From Ornithinibacillus halotolerans (GTDB lineage: Bacteria > Bacillota > Bacilli > Bacillales > Amphibacillaceae), in NCBI RefSeq assembly GCF_014637405.1, contig NZ_BMEY01000004.1, positions 160,439-220,700 of the forward strand: a DNA stretch of 60,262 nt, given 5' to 3'. Below the pieces are notes generated by a model that saw only the letters and a list, made by a program, of their open reading frames with translations, was not told where the DNA came from and ran no database searches. Numbering within the stretch: the first letter of the stretch is position 1; every line of letters begins with the position of its first letter. Shown piece after piece: positions 38,950-48,260 of this stretch. Made by a program: the position numbers and the translations under genes.

Positions 38950-40230
38950 CTATTTTCCTCCTATAAGCTTTTCTTTCATCGTAGTAACTAATTGTTGTAA
39001 AGGAACTTCAATTTGTTCACCTGTCGCCATATCCTTTACATTGATAACTTGTTTTTCTAATTCATCTTCCCCAAGTACTAACACAAATTTTGTATGATAA
39101 CGATCTGCAGCTTTAAATTGTGCTTTAATTTTACGCCCCTGATAATCTTGATCGACTTGAATACCATTTATTCTTAGTTCGTGTACTAAACGTACAGCCT
39201 CTTTTTTCGGTAGTTCACCTAATGAGACAATATAACAATCTAATTCATCTTTTACCGGAATTTCTACTTTTTCAGCTTCTAGTGCCATTAATAACCGCTC
39301 AATTCCCATTCCAAATCCAATTCCAGGTGTATTTGGACCACCTAATTGTTCAGTGAGCCCATTATAACGACCACCACCAGCAAGTGTTGTAATCGCCCCA
39401 AATCCTTCCGCTTCACTCATTATTTCAAATGCGGTGTGATTATAATAATCCAGTCCTCTAACTAAATTTGGATCAACTTCATAGGAGATGTTCATTAAAT
39501 CTAAGTACTCTTTTACTTGTTCAAAATAATTACTTGATTCTTCATTTAAGTAGTCTAGTATAGAAGGTGCTGTCTTCATCGCTGGATGATTACGGTCAGT
39601 TTTACAATCTAACACGCGCATAGGATTTTGTTCTAGTCGGGTTTGACAATCGCGACAGAGCTCTTCCTTATGTGGCGAAAAATGGTTAATCAATGCTTCT
39701 CTGTGTTTTTTTCTACTTTCCGTATCACCTAATGAGTTAATTACTAGTTTTAAAGAAGTTAATCCGAGTTTTTGGTAAACGGTCATTGCTAGGTCGATTA
39801 CCTCTGCATCGACTGCTGGATCGGCACTTCCAAGCACTTCTACTCCGAACTGGTTAAGTTGTCGCATTCTACCTTGTTGTGGACGTTCATATCGGAACAT
39901 TTGTGCAAAATAATATAGTTTAACTGGTTGATTTGGGTCACCATATAATTTATTTTCAACAAACGCTCTCGTTACGGAAGCTGTTCCTTCTGGTCGGAGT
40001 GTTAAGCTTCTACCTCCGCGGTCTTCAAATGTATACATTTCCTTTTGAACGATATCTGTTGTGTCTCCAACACCTCGTGCAAATACTTCTGTATGCTCAA
40101 ACACTGGTGTACGAATCTCTTCAAAATGGAAGTCTTCACAAATTCCTTTAATTTTATTTTCAACATATTCCCATTTCTTCGCTTCTTTTGGTAGGATATC
40201 TTGTGTACCCCTTGGCGCCTTAATTTCCAT
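38950..40230 (-). CDS. hisS: Histidyl-tRNA synthetase
   Basis: HisS charges tRNA-His. The 426-aa protein has [20 protein letters not shown], motif 2 ([20 protein letters not shown]) and the HisA signature [15 protein letters not shown], with a C-terminal anticodon domain ([20 protein letters not shown]). A GGGAGG site precedes the ATG. A T-box leader and a strong promoter precede the hisS-aspS operon. Confidence 0.97.
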   Translation of the reverse strand: MEIKAPRGTQDILPKEAKKWEYVENKIKGICEDFHFEEIRTPVFEHTEVFARGVGDTTDIVQKEMYTFEDRGGRSLTLRPEGTASVTRAFVENKLYGDPNQPVKLYYFAQMFRYERPQQGRMRQLNQFGVEVLGSADPAVDAEVIDLAMTVYQKLGLTSLKLVINSLGDTESRKKHREALINHFSPHKEELCRDCQTRLEQNPMRVLDCKTDRNHPAMKTAPSILDYLNEESSNYFEQVKEYLDLMNISYEVDPNLVRGLDYYNHTAFEIMSEAEGFGAITTLAGGGRYNGLTEQLGGPNTPGIGFGMGIERLLMALEAEKVEIPVKDELDCYIVSLGELPKKEAVRLVHELRINGIQVDQDYQGRKIKAQFKAADRYHTKFVLVLGEDELEKQVINVKDMATGEQIEVPLQQLVTTMKEKLIGGK

Positions 40231-40263
40231 TGGCCATAACCTCCCTATTTATAAAAAAATACA

Positions 40264-40530
40264 AAAAACTCCCGTCCCTTAAAAATAAAGGGACGAGAGT
40301 AACCCGCGTTGCCACCCTAGTTGATGCAAATACATGCATCCTCTTTCACAGTTAACGCCTGCAAAACGTCTATATTTACTAGATTACCGTTCAATATAGA
40401 ACCTATGGAATGTCTTTCACTAGGGACCCATGTAAAATGCTTTCAGCCTATGGCATTTTTTCTCTGAACATGTTATTCGCACTAGTTACTTTTTCCGTCA
40501 TCGGTACTAAAGTATGTATTAGAATCTACT
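40264..40530 (-). promoter_or_regulatory. T-box riboswitch leader of hisS-aspS
   Basis: On minus, the T-box CTAGGGTGGCAACGCGGG (40303-40320) is followed by a terminator stem CTCTCGTCCCTT / AAGGGACGGGAG and a T-run (40264-40300). The specifier region reads GAAAGACATTCC (GACAT at 40410-40414): GAC for Asp and CAT for His overlap by one base. By position, matching GAAAGCTA in the alaS leader, GAC is the specifier proper. Confidence 0.92.
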
Positions 40531-40542
40531 TGAATGAATATT

Positions 40543-40571
40543 ATCATAATGTTTTGTGTGTTGATTGTCAA
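40543..40571 (-). promoter_or_regulatory. Sigma-A promoter of hisS-aspS
   Basis: TTGACA and TATGAT are 17 bases apart on minus. The -35 overlaps the stop codon of the upstream yrzK gene. Confidence 0.9.
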
Positions 40572-40741
40572 GTACGATTGATCTTTTTCTTCAATGCTTT
40601 CACTTCACCTAATGAAATACCTAATTCCTGAGCTATTTCCATATGTCCTGAGGATTCTTCCAGCTCGATAAAACGATGTAAATTAACTCCAAATATATCT
40701 CTATTATTATGAGAGCCCCAATGTTTCTCATTCATACGCAT
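40568..40741 (-). CDS. yrzK: Small helix-turn-helix protein (YrzK-like)
   Basis: A 57-aa protein, MRMNEKHWGSHNNRDIF at the start, with a C-terminal helix-turn-helix-like stretch MEIAQELGISLGEVKALKKK. The GGAGG site lies nine bases before the ATG. It is on minus between hisS and the divergent amidase gene, the position of yrzK in B. subtilis, which is my basis for the symbol. Function unknown; DNA binding is plausible. Its TGA lies inside the hisS -35 box. Confidence 0.75.
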   Translation of the reverse strand: MRMNEKHWGSHNNRDIFGVNLHRFIELEESSGHMEIAQELGISLGEVKALKKKINRT

Positions 40742-40771
40742 GTAAAACGCCTCCTTTGATTACAAATAGTT

Positions 40772-40800
40772 TTGCCTAAATGACTATTATTTATTAAAAT
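40772..40800 (+). promoter_or_regulatory. Candidate promoter of the amidase gene
   Basis: TTGCCT and TAAAAT are separated by 17 bases on plus, about 40 bases ahead of the TTG start. Confidence 0.5.
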
Positions 40801-40841
40801 AGAAAGGTAATTTAATTTGAAAATAATTAGGAGGAAATTGG

Positions 40842-41885
40842 TTGCGTTATAAGAAAGGCTTAGTCATATTATGTGCTATTCTGATATTGGGAAATTTTTC
40901 AGTAAGTGCAGAGGCAAATGAAGTGATAATTAATGAAGATGGTGTCAATTTAAGAGGTGGACCTGGCACTGATCATTCTGTGTTAGGTCAAGTATATAAA
41001 GATGAAAAATATCCTTTTGTTTCTCGCGATGGAGAATGGATTGAGATTCAGTTTAATGGTTCTTCTGCTTGGGTAATTCAAGATTTTGTCACTATATTAG
41101 CTGACGAAACACCTGGCGATACAATAGAAATGGACGAAAGTGACACGATTAGTAATCCAGTCGAATCATTACATATCCGAAGTGGACCATCTACAAAATA
41201 TGAAATTATTGCGTTTGTATCTAAAGGAGAAGAACTTGTTATTATCGGAGAAACAGATAATTGGTATAAAGTAAAGTTAGATAGCTCAGAGGGTTATATT
41301 TATAAAGCTCTAGTAGATGAATCCAATGAAACATCTTATGGTGATTTGAACGGTAAGACAATTGTAGTTGATCCCGGACATGGAGGAAATGATTCAGGAG
41401 CATTAAGTTCTACTGAAGTGTATGAAAGAGATATTGCTTATAAAACGGCGAAAATACTAGCACAAGAACTATCTATGTTAGGTGCCGAAGTAATCTTAAC
41501 TCGTGACGAAGATACATTTGTTTCGCTAACATCGAGAGCAACTATTTCTAATACAGTGAATGCTAGTGCTTTTATTAGTTTACATTACAATAGCTTCCCA
41601 GAATCCCCATCTGTAACTGGGATTAGTACTTATTATTACAACGAACAATCAGAAAGTTTAGCTCAATATATACAAGAAGAAACAGTCAAAAAATCAGGTG
41701 ACCGTGATCGAGGTTACGATTTTGGAGACTTCCAGGTTATTCGTCAAAACCTAATGCCTTCTGTATTAGTGGAACTAGGATTTATTTCTAATCCTGAAAT
41801 TGATCAATTACTAGCAACAAATGCATACCAAAAAAAATTAGTAGCTGGAATGGTCAATGGATTACAGAGGTACTTTAATAATTAA
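40842..41885 (+). CDS. yrvJ: N-acetylmuramoyl-L-alanine amidase with SH3b domains (YrvJ-like)
   Basis: This secreted peptidoglycan amidase cuts stem peptides from glycan. The 347-aa protein has a signal peptide (residues 1-25, cut near SVSAEA), two SH3b wall-binding domains (about 27-85 and 105-158) and an Amidase_3 domain with VVDPGHGGNDSGA (zinc His), YERDIAYKTA (zinc Glu), ISLHYNS (zinc His) and VELGFISN (catalytic Glu). The start is TTG after GGAGG. The B. subtilis homolog YrvJ has more SH3b copies; this one is shorter. Confidence 0.92.
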   Translation: MRYKKGLVILCAILILGNFSVSAEANEVIINEDGVNLRGGPGTDHSVLGQVYKDEKYPFVSRDGEWIEIQFNGSSAWVIQDFVTILADETPGDTIEMDESDTISNPVESLHIRSGPSTKYEIIAFVSKGEELVIIGETDNWYKVKLDSSEGYIYKALVDESNETSYGDLNGKTIVVDPGHGGNDSGALSSTEVYERDIAYKTAKILAQELSMLGAEVILTRDEDTFVSLTSRATISNTVNASAFISLHYNSFPESPSVTGISTYYYNEQSESLAQYIQEETVKKSGDRDRGYDFGDFQVIRQNLMPSVLVELGFISNPEIDQLLATNAYQKKLVAGMVNGLQRYFNN

Positions 41886-41942
41886 TGTTTTTTCAAATAA
41901 CCTTATGTTTTATTTGTTAAAATAATATTTTAAAGCATACTT

Positions 41943-41980
41943 TACCCCCGGATACCTATTTTGTTATCCAGGGGTATTCA
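41943..41980. terminator. Terminator between yrvJ and dtd
   Basis: TACCCCCGGATA (41943-41954) pairs with TATCCAGGGGTA (41965-41976) with one mismatch. The following T-run is interrupted. Confidence 0.6.
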
Positions 41981-42047
41981 TTTCTTATAAAGTTTCTTTC
42001 CTCACTAACTGCTATAAATTGTTGTTTTACTACAAAATTCTCTTAGT

Positions 42048-42494
42048 TTATTTAACCTTACTATCGAGAATTAAAGTAACTGGACCAACATTTGTTAATT
42101 GTACATCCATCATTGCTCCGAATATCCCAGTTTCTACTTTTATCCCTTGTTCTATAAGAAGTTGATTAAATTGTTTATACAATGTATTTGCTTGTTCTGG
42201 TTTGGCTGCTTGCATAAAGTTCGGCCTTCTACCTTTTCTAGTATCTCCATATAAAGTAAATTGTGAGATCGATAATATTTCACCTTGTACATCTTTTAAT
42301 GATTTATTCATTTTTTCTTGTTCATCTTCAAAGATACGTAAATGCACAACCTTATTTGCCAAATATTTAGCGTCCTCTTCTGTATCCTCATGAGTAACAC
42401 CAAGTAGGATAACTAAACCATACTCAATTTCCCCTACTATTTCCTGTTCAACCGTGACTTTTGCATCTTTTGCACGCTGTATAATAGCTCTCAT
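42048..42494 (-). CDS. dtd: D-aminoacyl-tRNA deacylase
   Basis: Dtd removes D-amino acids and achiral glycine mischarged on tRNA. The 148-aa protein has the conserved [15 protein letters not shown] and [11 protein letters not shown] motifs of the active-site cleft. It follows relA on minus but a terminator lies between. It has a clear AAAAGGAG site. Confidence 0.95.
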   Translation of the reverse strand: MRAIIQRAKDAKVTVEQEIVGEIEYGLVILLGVTHEDTEEDAKYLANKVVHLRIFEDEQEKMNKSLKDVQGEILSISQFTLYGDTRKGRRPNFMQAAKPEQANTLYKQFNQLLIEQGIKVETGIFGAMMDVQLTNVGPVTLILDSKVK

Positions 42495-42522
42495 TTTAAA
42501 TCTCCTTTTACTATATATATAA

Positions 42523-42569
42523 GTAAAAAGACTAACTCTATTTGAGAAAGTCTCCCTCTTGAGTTAGTC
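42523..42569 (-). terminator. Terminator after relA
   Basis: GACTAACTC (42530-42538) pairs with GAGTTAGTC (42561-42569). On minus the stem is followed by TTTTTACTT. Confidence 0.75.
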
Positions 42570-42570
42570 C

Positions 42571-44769
42571 TTATTGAATCGTACGAGTTACTGTATAGAC
42601 GTCTTTTATTTGTTTAATACGTTCAACAATCTTACGTAAATGTCCGGTATTATGAATCAGAATAGTGATTTGAATAATTGCCATCCTATTACGATCCGAA
42701 CGCCCATTCACATGAGTAATATTTGTCTTTAACTCATTTACTGATTGCAAGACTTCATTTAAAAGGCCTCTTCTATCATAACCGGATATTTCCAAGTCCA
42801 CATGATATTGTTTTTGGGACTGATTTTTTTCCCACTCTACATGGAGGTGTCGTTGTTTTGCCTCTTCTGTTTGTACGTTAGGACAGTCTTCCCGATGAAC
42901 AGAAACTCCTCGGCCTTTAGTTATATATCCAAGTATTTTGTCACCTGGTACAGGATTACAACATTTAGACAGACGAACAAGTAAATTGTCTACACCTTCT
43001 ACAATGACGCCTGAGTCCTTTTTATACTTTTTCTTATCCTTAAACTCATTCTTCGCTTCTTCAAGTGTTTGCGCTAAATCTTGTTCTTTTTGACGAGTTT
43101 GACGTATCTTATCAGTCAGCCTAGTTGCTACTAATGCAGCCGTAATTCCTTGATAACCAACCGCAGCATATAAATCTTCTTCCGAAGTAAAATTAAAACG
43201 TTCATAAACTCGTTGCAAGTTTTCTTCGGTTAATGCCAGTTTTGGTTCAATATCCATGGATCGTATTTCTTTCTCAACTAAGTCTTTACCTTTGGCAATA
43301 TTCTCTTCACGACGTTGTTTCTTGAAGAATGCTCTAATTTTATTTTTTGCTTGTGATGTTTGCGTTATTTTCAACCAATCTTGTGATGGACCATAGGAAT
43401 GTTTTGATGTTAGTACTTCAACGATGTCCCCATTTTTCAGTTGATAATCCAGTGGCTCCATTTTCCCATTAATTTTTGCGCCAATCGTTTGATTACCTAT
43501 CTCTGTATGAATTCGGTAGGCAAAATCAAGTGGTACTGAACCAGATGGTAATTCAATTACATCTCCTTTAGGGGTAAATACATAAACCATATCAGAGAAT
43601 AGATCCACTTTTAATGATTCAACAAATTCTTCTGCATCATGTGTTTCACTTTGCCACTCCAAAATTTCTCGGAACCAAGTAAGTTTTTCTTCAAAAGATT
43701 TTTTATCTTTATTTATTTGTTTTCCTTCTTTATAAGCCCAGTGTGCCGCAATCCCATATTCTGCAATTTCATGCATTTCTTTCGTACGTATTTGAACTTC
43801 TAAAGGATCGCCTTTAGGTCCAATTACTGTCGTATGCAATGATTGATAAAGATTTTGTTTCGGCATTGCAATATAATCCTTAAATCGGCCTGGCATTGGT
43901 TTCCAGCACGTATGAATAATTCCAAGAACAGCATAGCAGTCTTTAATACTATCAACTAGAATTCTAACCGCTAATAAATCGTAAATCTCATTAAATTGCT
44001 TATTTTGCTTATTCATTTTTTGATAGATACTGTATAAATGTTTCGGCCTTCCGGAAATATCCGCTTCTATATTTACCTCTTTTAATTGCTCGTTAACCTC
44101 TTCAATAACTTCCTCAATATACGATTCTCGTTGATCACGTTTTTGTTTCATTAATTGTACAATTCGATAATACTGTTGAGGATTTAAATATCGTAAGGAA
44201 ATATCTTCTAGTTCCCACTTAATCGTAGAGATTCCTAGTCGATGAGCAAGTGGTGCAAATATTTCTAATGTTTCATTTGCTTTCTGTCTTTGTTTTTCGG
44301 GAGGTAAGAATTTTAACGTACGCATATTATGCAATCTATCAGCAAGCTTAATTAAAATAACTCGTATATCCTTTGCCATTGCGACAAACATTTTACGGTG
44401 ATTTTCCGCTTGTTGTGCTTCCTTGGATTGGTATTTAATTTTACCTAATTTGGTTACACCATCAACAAGCATGGCTACTTCTTTATTAAATTCTTCCTCG
44501 ATCATTTCAAGCGTTATATCGGTATCCTCTACAACATCATGTAAGAAACCACCCGCAACTGTTTCAGGATCCATTTTTAAGTCTACTAGAATTCCAGCAA
44601 CTTGAATTGGGTGAATGATATATGCTTCCCCAGATTTACGAAATTGTTCTTTATGCGCATCATCCGCATATTTAAAAGCACGCTCAATAAATGCTATATC
44701 TTTCTCTGATAAATAACCCCGAGCTTTTTCAATAAGTTGTTCAATTGTAATAATGTCGTTTTTTGCCAT
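42571..44769 (-). CDS. relA: Bifunctional (p)ppGpp synthetase/hydrolase RelA
   Basis: This long RSH enzyme makes and degrades the stringent alarmone. The 732-aa protein has an HD hydrolase domain (FLHDVVEDTDITLEMI, KLADRLHNMRTL), a synthetase domain (YDLLAVRILVDSIKDCYAVL, GRFKDYIAMPK), TGS (VFTPKGDVIELPSGSVPLDF), a zinc-finger region with CCNPVPGD and a C-terminal ACT domain. All catalytic parts appear intact. It starts after AAAAAGG; TTTACA-17-GATACT upstream may be its promoter. Confidence 0.97.
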   Translation of the reverse strand: MAKNDIITIEQLIEKARGYLSEKDIAFIERAFKYADDAHKEQFRKSGEAYIIHPIQVAGILVDLKMDPETVAGGFLHDVVEDTDITLEMIEEEFNKEVAMLVDGVTKLGKIKYQSKEAQQAENHRKMFVAMAKDIRVILIKLADRLHNMRTLKFLPPEKQRQKANETLEIFAPLAHRLGISTIKWELEDISLRYLNPQQYYRIVQLMKQKRDQRESYIEEVIEEVNEQLKEVNIEADISGRPKHLYSIYQKMNKQNKQFNEIYDLLAVRILVDSIKDCYAVLGIIHTCWKPMPGRFKDYIAMPKQNLYQSLHTTVIGPKGDPLEVQIRTKEMHEIAEYGIAAHWAYKEGKQINKDKKSFEEKLTWFREILEWQSETHDAEEFVESLKVDLFSDMVYVFTPKGDVIELPSGSVPLDFAYRIHTEIGNQTIGAKINGKMEPLDYQLKNGDIVEVLTSKHSYGPSQDWLKITQTSQAKNKIRAFFKKQRREENIAKGKDLVEKEIRSMDIEPKLALTEENLQRVYERFNFTSEEDLYAAVGYQGITAALVATRLTDKIRQTRQKEQDLAQTLEEAKNEFKDKKKYKKDSGVIVEGVDNLLVRLSKCCNPVPGDKILGYITKGRGVSVHREDCPNVQTEEAKQRHLHVEWEKNQSQKQYHVDLEISGYDRRGLLNEVLQSVNELKTNITHVNGRSDRNRMAIIQITILIHNTGHLRKIVERIKQIKDVYTVTRTIQ

Positions 44770-44896
44770 AATATCACCTTTTTATTGTAGAAGATACTTT
44801 CCTTCTAGTATCAAAAAAATAGACCCAATTGTAAAGAAAAATTTATAGAAACAATATTATTTCATTATTCTTATTACTATAATACCTTATTAGAAG

Positions 44897-44926
44897 AGGT
44901 CTGACGAGGTATACCCCGCCAGACCT
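44897..44926. terminator. Hairpin between apt and relA
   Basis: AGGTCTGACGAGG (44897-44909) pairs with CCCCGCCAGACCT (44914-44926). There is no strong T-run, so termination is uncertain. Confidence 0.45.
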
Positions 44927-44936
44927 TGAAAATTAA

Positions 44937-45449
44937 TTAATATTTCATTAAAGTTAGTACATCATAGCCTTTAAGTTTGTCTAATCCATCCAAGTAACTT
45001 AATTCGATTAAAAACGCACAGCCAACTACAATACCGCCTAGTTCTTCCACTAATTTTATAGTTGCCTCTATCGTTCCACCTGTTGCCAATAAATCATCCG
45101 TAATTAGTACTCGTTGCCCCGGCTTAATCGCGTCTTTATGAATAGTCAATACATTTTCTCCATATTCAAGGCCATAATCAACTTTAATAACTTCTCTAGG
45201 TAATTTTCCTTCTTTACGTACTGGAGCAAATCCAACTTCTAACGCATAAGAAACAGGACATCCAACAATAAATCCTCGCGCTTCTGGACCTACAACTAAA
45301 TCAATCTGCTTATCTCTCGCAAATTCAACAATCTCATCTACTGCAGCTTTAAATGCTTTTCCATTATCCATTAATGGTGTAATATCTTTAAATTCAATTC
45401 CTTCTTTCGGCCAATCATGAACAATTTTTATATATTTTTTATAATCCAT
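44937..45449 (-). CDS. apt: Adenine phosphoribosyltransferase
   Basis: Apt makes AMP from adenine and PRPP. The 170-aa protein has [20 protein letters not shown] and the PRPP loop [18 protein letters not shown]. The ATG at 45449 lies after AAGGAGG; a longer start at 45497 is unsupported. The start overlaps the recJ end by 11 bases. recJ-apt-relA is a common Bacillus order. Confidence 0.96.
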   Translation of the reverse strand: MDYKKYIKIVHDWPKEGIEFKDITPLMDNGKAFKAAVDEIVEFARDKQIDLVVGPEARGFIVGCPVSYALEVGFAPVRKEGKLPREVIKVDYGLEYGENVLTIHKDAIKPGQRVLITDDLLATGGTIEATIKLVEELGGIVVGCAFLIELSYLDGLDKLKGYDVLTLMKY

Positions 45450-47772
45450 GGGTAATTTCCTCCTTAGGTTGTACCGTCTCACCTCTACACTCTTCAAACC
45501 ATGTTAACAATTCGTTATATGTCGCGTAGTATAGTGTTTTTTCGATTTTTCCTTGTTTGATACGATTTTGATAAGCTCTGGCCTCTTGTAGATCTTTCTT
45601 TTGTGGCTGCTTATTCAATGTAATTAATCCATTATTTATATTAACAAATTCAAGCTCAGAAAACACGTCTAACATAAATTGAATTAATTCCTCTGTCCAT
45701 CCTTTAGCTTTCATTATCTTGTTTAGTTCACTATCCAAGCTCAATTCTTGATTTTTCCATATCAATGAATACAACCATTTAAAATCTTCCCTCTTCGGAA
45801 ATGGAGCCATATAAACACTATTTTCGACATAAAAACAAGCATGAATATTAACAGGTTTGAACTTAGTGATAATTTCATGTAAGTCATGTAAATGTTGTGG
45901 TAATTCAAGCAAGTATAATACTTCTACTTTACCATTAAATTCCAATGCTTCCTTATACGTTAAGTGCTTTATATGGTTTGGAATATCTTGATGAATCTCA
46001 AGTGTATTATAAATGACGAATTGATGACTAAAATGGGATTGATCGTAATTAAAATCAATTTTTCGTTTTCCTCGATGATCGAAAAGTTGCCAATGGTTGA
46101 TTTTCACATCTTCAATCATCATCTGAACTTTCCTAATCCCATTCCACTCATTGATTCCTAGTTCACCTACTACAGAGACTGTTGCTTGAGGTGAAATAAG
46201 CGGGTGTAAATTGCCCATTCCAAAAGCAATTCCATCTAATGATGCTGTATCTTCTTTAAAGAGTAGCTTTAAGTGTTTTTTCATATTACCTAATTGACGT
46301 ATATCAACTGGTCTACTTTCCACAAGGAATTTCGGTTTTGGATTTGCCATTCCAAAAGGAGCTAATTGACTAATTTCAGTAACAAGATTTTCACTTATTT
46401 CGCTAAGTTTCAGTTTCCTACTAATTAATACTTCTTGTTTAAAATCCTCACTAGTTAACTCATTTTTTATGATTTCATCTAGTTTTTGTTCAAGATGTTG
46501 TACATTATCTATTGGCAAGGTCATTCCAGCAGCTTGGGAGTGGCCTCCAAAATGAGTAAAAACATCTTTTATTTTCATACAACTTTGAAAGAGATCAAAA
46601 GCTGGGATGCTTCTAGCAGAGCCTTTAGCCAATCCCTTCTCTTCATTTATAGCTAATACGATAGCTGGTCGGTCATATTTTCTCACCAGACGGGAAGCAA
46701 CTATCCCTAGGACTCCTTCATTCCATCCTTGTTTAGCAACGACAATAACGCCTTTTTTCGCATCGATTTCAACCGTTTCTTCAACTTCTTTTACAATAGA
46801 TGCAACAATTTGTTGGCGTTCTGTATTTAATTGGTTCACAATTTCAGCTAGTTCTTCTGCTATTTCTTTGTCATCGCATAACAATAGTTCTACAGCTAAA
46901 TCCGCATCCTGTAATCTACCAACTGCGTTCAATCGTGGGCCAATTAAAAAACCAATATCTTCCTCATTTACTTTTCCTTCTATTTTACATTGATTTTTTA
47001 ATGCAATTAGTCCTTCACGAGCAGTACTGGATAGTTTTTGCAAACCGTAATAAACTAATATTCGGTTCTCTTCTACTAAAGGTACTAAATCTGCTACCGT
47101 TCCAATAGCAACTAAATCTAATAAATGTTCTGGAAAGTAACCGAGTAAACATTCGGCAAATTTAAAGGCAACTCCAGCACCTGCAAGTTCTTTAAATGAA
47201 TAATCAGGCGAGCATTTTGGATGAAGAATGGCCAAAGCATCTGGGAGTTCCTCTTGTGGTTCATGGTGATCCGTAATAATTAAATCGATACCTAACTCTT
47301 TGGCAACATCTGCTTCGTGTATAGAAGCAATACCGCAATCCACAGTTATAATTAATTGAAATCCATTTTGATGAGCTTGTCTAAATGCTTGTTCATTCGG
47401 TCCATATCCTTCGGTGAAACGATTAGGGATATAGAAATCGCATTTTGCACCTAGTTCTTGTAATGTTTTTATAAGTATAGTTGTTGAACTAACACCATCA
47501 GCATCATAATCACCAAAGACGAGTATTTTTTCATTTCTTTCAATAGCTTCTAATACTCTTTCCTTTGCGATATCCATAGAACTTAATTGATTTGGATCAA
47601 GTAAGTTATTAATAGAAGGCACTAAAAAATCTTCAACTTCTTTCGCTGTTTTCAAACCTCGTTGTTGCAGGAGCTCTTTTATCACGGGAGATAATTGTGA
47701 ACTTCCATCATTCCAATCGATTTGATTCTCTTCTATGCTAGCAAATTTCCAATTTGACTTGCTTTGTATCAT
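45439..47772 (-). CDS. recJ: Single-strand DNA exonuclease RecJ
   Basis: RecJ degrades single-stranded DNA 5'-3' in repair. The 777-aa protein has DHH motifs [16 protein letters not shown] and [13 protein letters not shown], the DHHA1 part [16 protein letters not shown] and a C-terminal extension found in Bacillus RecJ. The ATG at 47772 lies after GGGGTGAG. It is followed by the overlapping apt. Confidence 0.95.
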   Translation of the reverse strand: MIQSKSNWKFASIEENQIDWNDGSSQLSPVIKELLQQRGLKTAKEVEDFLVPSINNLLDPNQLSSMDIAKERVLEAIERNEKILVFGDYDADGVSSTTILIKTLQELGAKCDFYIPNRFTEGYGPNEQAFRQAHQNGFQLIITVDCGIASIHEADVAKELGIDLIITDHHEPQEELPDALAILHPKCSPDYSFKELAGAGVAFKFAECLLGYFPEHLLDLVAIGTVADLVPLVEENRILVYYGLQKLSSTAREGLIALKNQCKIEGKVNEEDIGFLIGPRLNAVGRLQDADLAVELLLCDDKEIAEELAEIVNQLNTERQQIVASIVKEVEETVEIDAKKGVIVVAKQGWNEGVLGIVASRLVRKYDRPAIVLAINEEKGLAKGSARSIPAFDLFQSCMKIKDVFTHFGGHSQAAGMTLPIDNVQHLEQKLDEIIKNELTSEDFKQEVLISRKLKLSEISENLVTEISQLAPFGMANPKPKFLVESRPVDIRQLGNMKKHLKLLFKEDTASLDGIAFGMGNLHPLISPQATVSVVGELGINEWNGIRKVQMMIEDVKINHWQLFDHRGKRKIDFNYDQSHFSHQFVIYNTLEIHQDIPNHIKHLTYKEALEFNGKVEVLYLLELPQHLHDLHEIITKFKPVNIHACFYVENSVYMAPFPKREDFKWLYSLIWKNQELSLDSELNKIMKAKGWTEELIQFMLDVFSELEFVNINNGLITLNKQPQKKDLQEARAYQNRIKQGKIEKTLYYATYNELLTWFEECRGETVQPKEEITHGL

Positions 47773-47831
47773 AATCTCACCCCTGACTAATCTATTATAC
47801 ACAAATCATGTCGAGGGGAGCAATTAAATTT

Positions 47832-48167
47832 CTAGTTTATCCTATTTGCATCATTTTCGCCGTTTTCAGAATTAATTATATCGATATCCGAATTGTCTAA
47901 TTCCTTTTCCTCAATTCGTTGAGCTAGTTCTACATTCTCTCTTTTAAGTACTTTTATTTCTCTTTTCATCTTAAACATCTTCATCATCCCAACTGCAGCA
48001 CTTATTATTCCACCCATTAGCACTGAAAATAGTATGACTAATATTAACGGGGACTCAACTTTCCAGAAAAAATAGTTTACATTCACGGATTCAATATTTG
48101 TTACTGCAAAAATAGCAACTAAAATCATAAATAAAATAGCAATGATGACATATGTTTGCCCCTTCAA
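47832..48167 (-). CDS. yrvD: LapA-domain membrane protein (YrvD)
   Basis: The 111-aa protein has two membrane helices (about 6-25 and 40-62) and a C-terminal coiled coil (KREIKVLKRENVELAQRIEE), the DUF1049/LapA layout. Its start is TTG after AAGGAGG. It lies between secDF and recJ, as yrvD in B. subtilis. Function unknown; relatives are involved in envelope assembly. Confidence 0.82.
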   Translation of the reverse strand: MKGQTYVIIAILFMILVAIFAVTNIESVNVNYFFWKVESPLILVILFSVLMGGIISAAVGMMKMFKMKREIKVLKRENVELAQRIEEKELDNSDIDIINSENGENDANRIN

Positions 48168-48220
48168 TTAGATAACCTCCTTAGAAACTTATCTATTATT
48201 TTATACAAGATTAAAAAAAC

Positions 48221-48250
48221 AATCCCTTTGTACATGTACAAAGGGATTGA
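48221..48250 (-). terminator. Terminator after secDF
   Basis: A perfect 28-base palindrome (AATCCCTTTGTACA and its mirror, 48221-48248). On minus it is followed by GTTTTTTTAATC. Confidence 0.88.
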
Positions 48251-48260
48251 GTCATATTCA

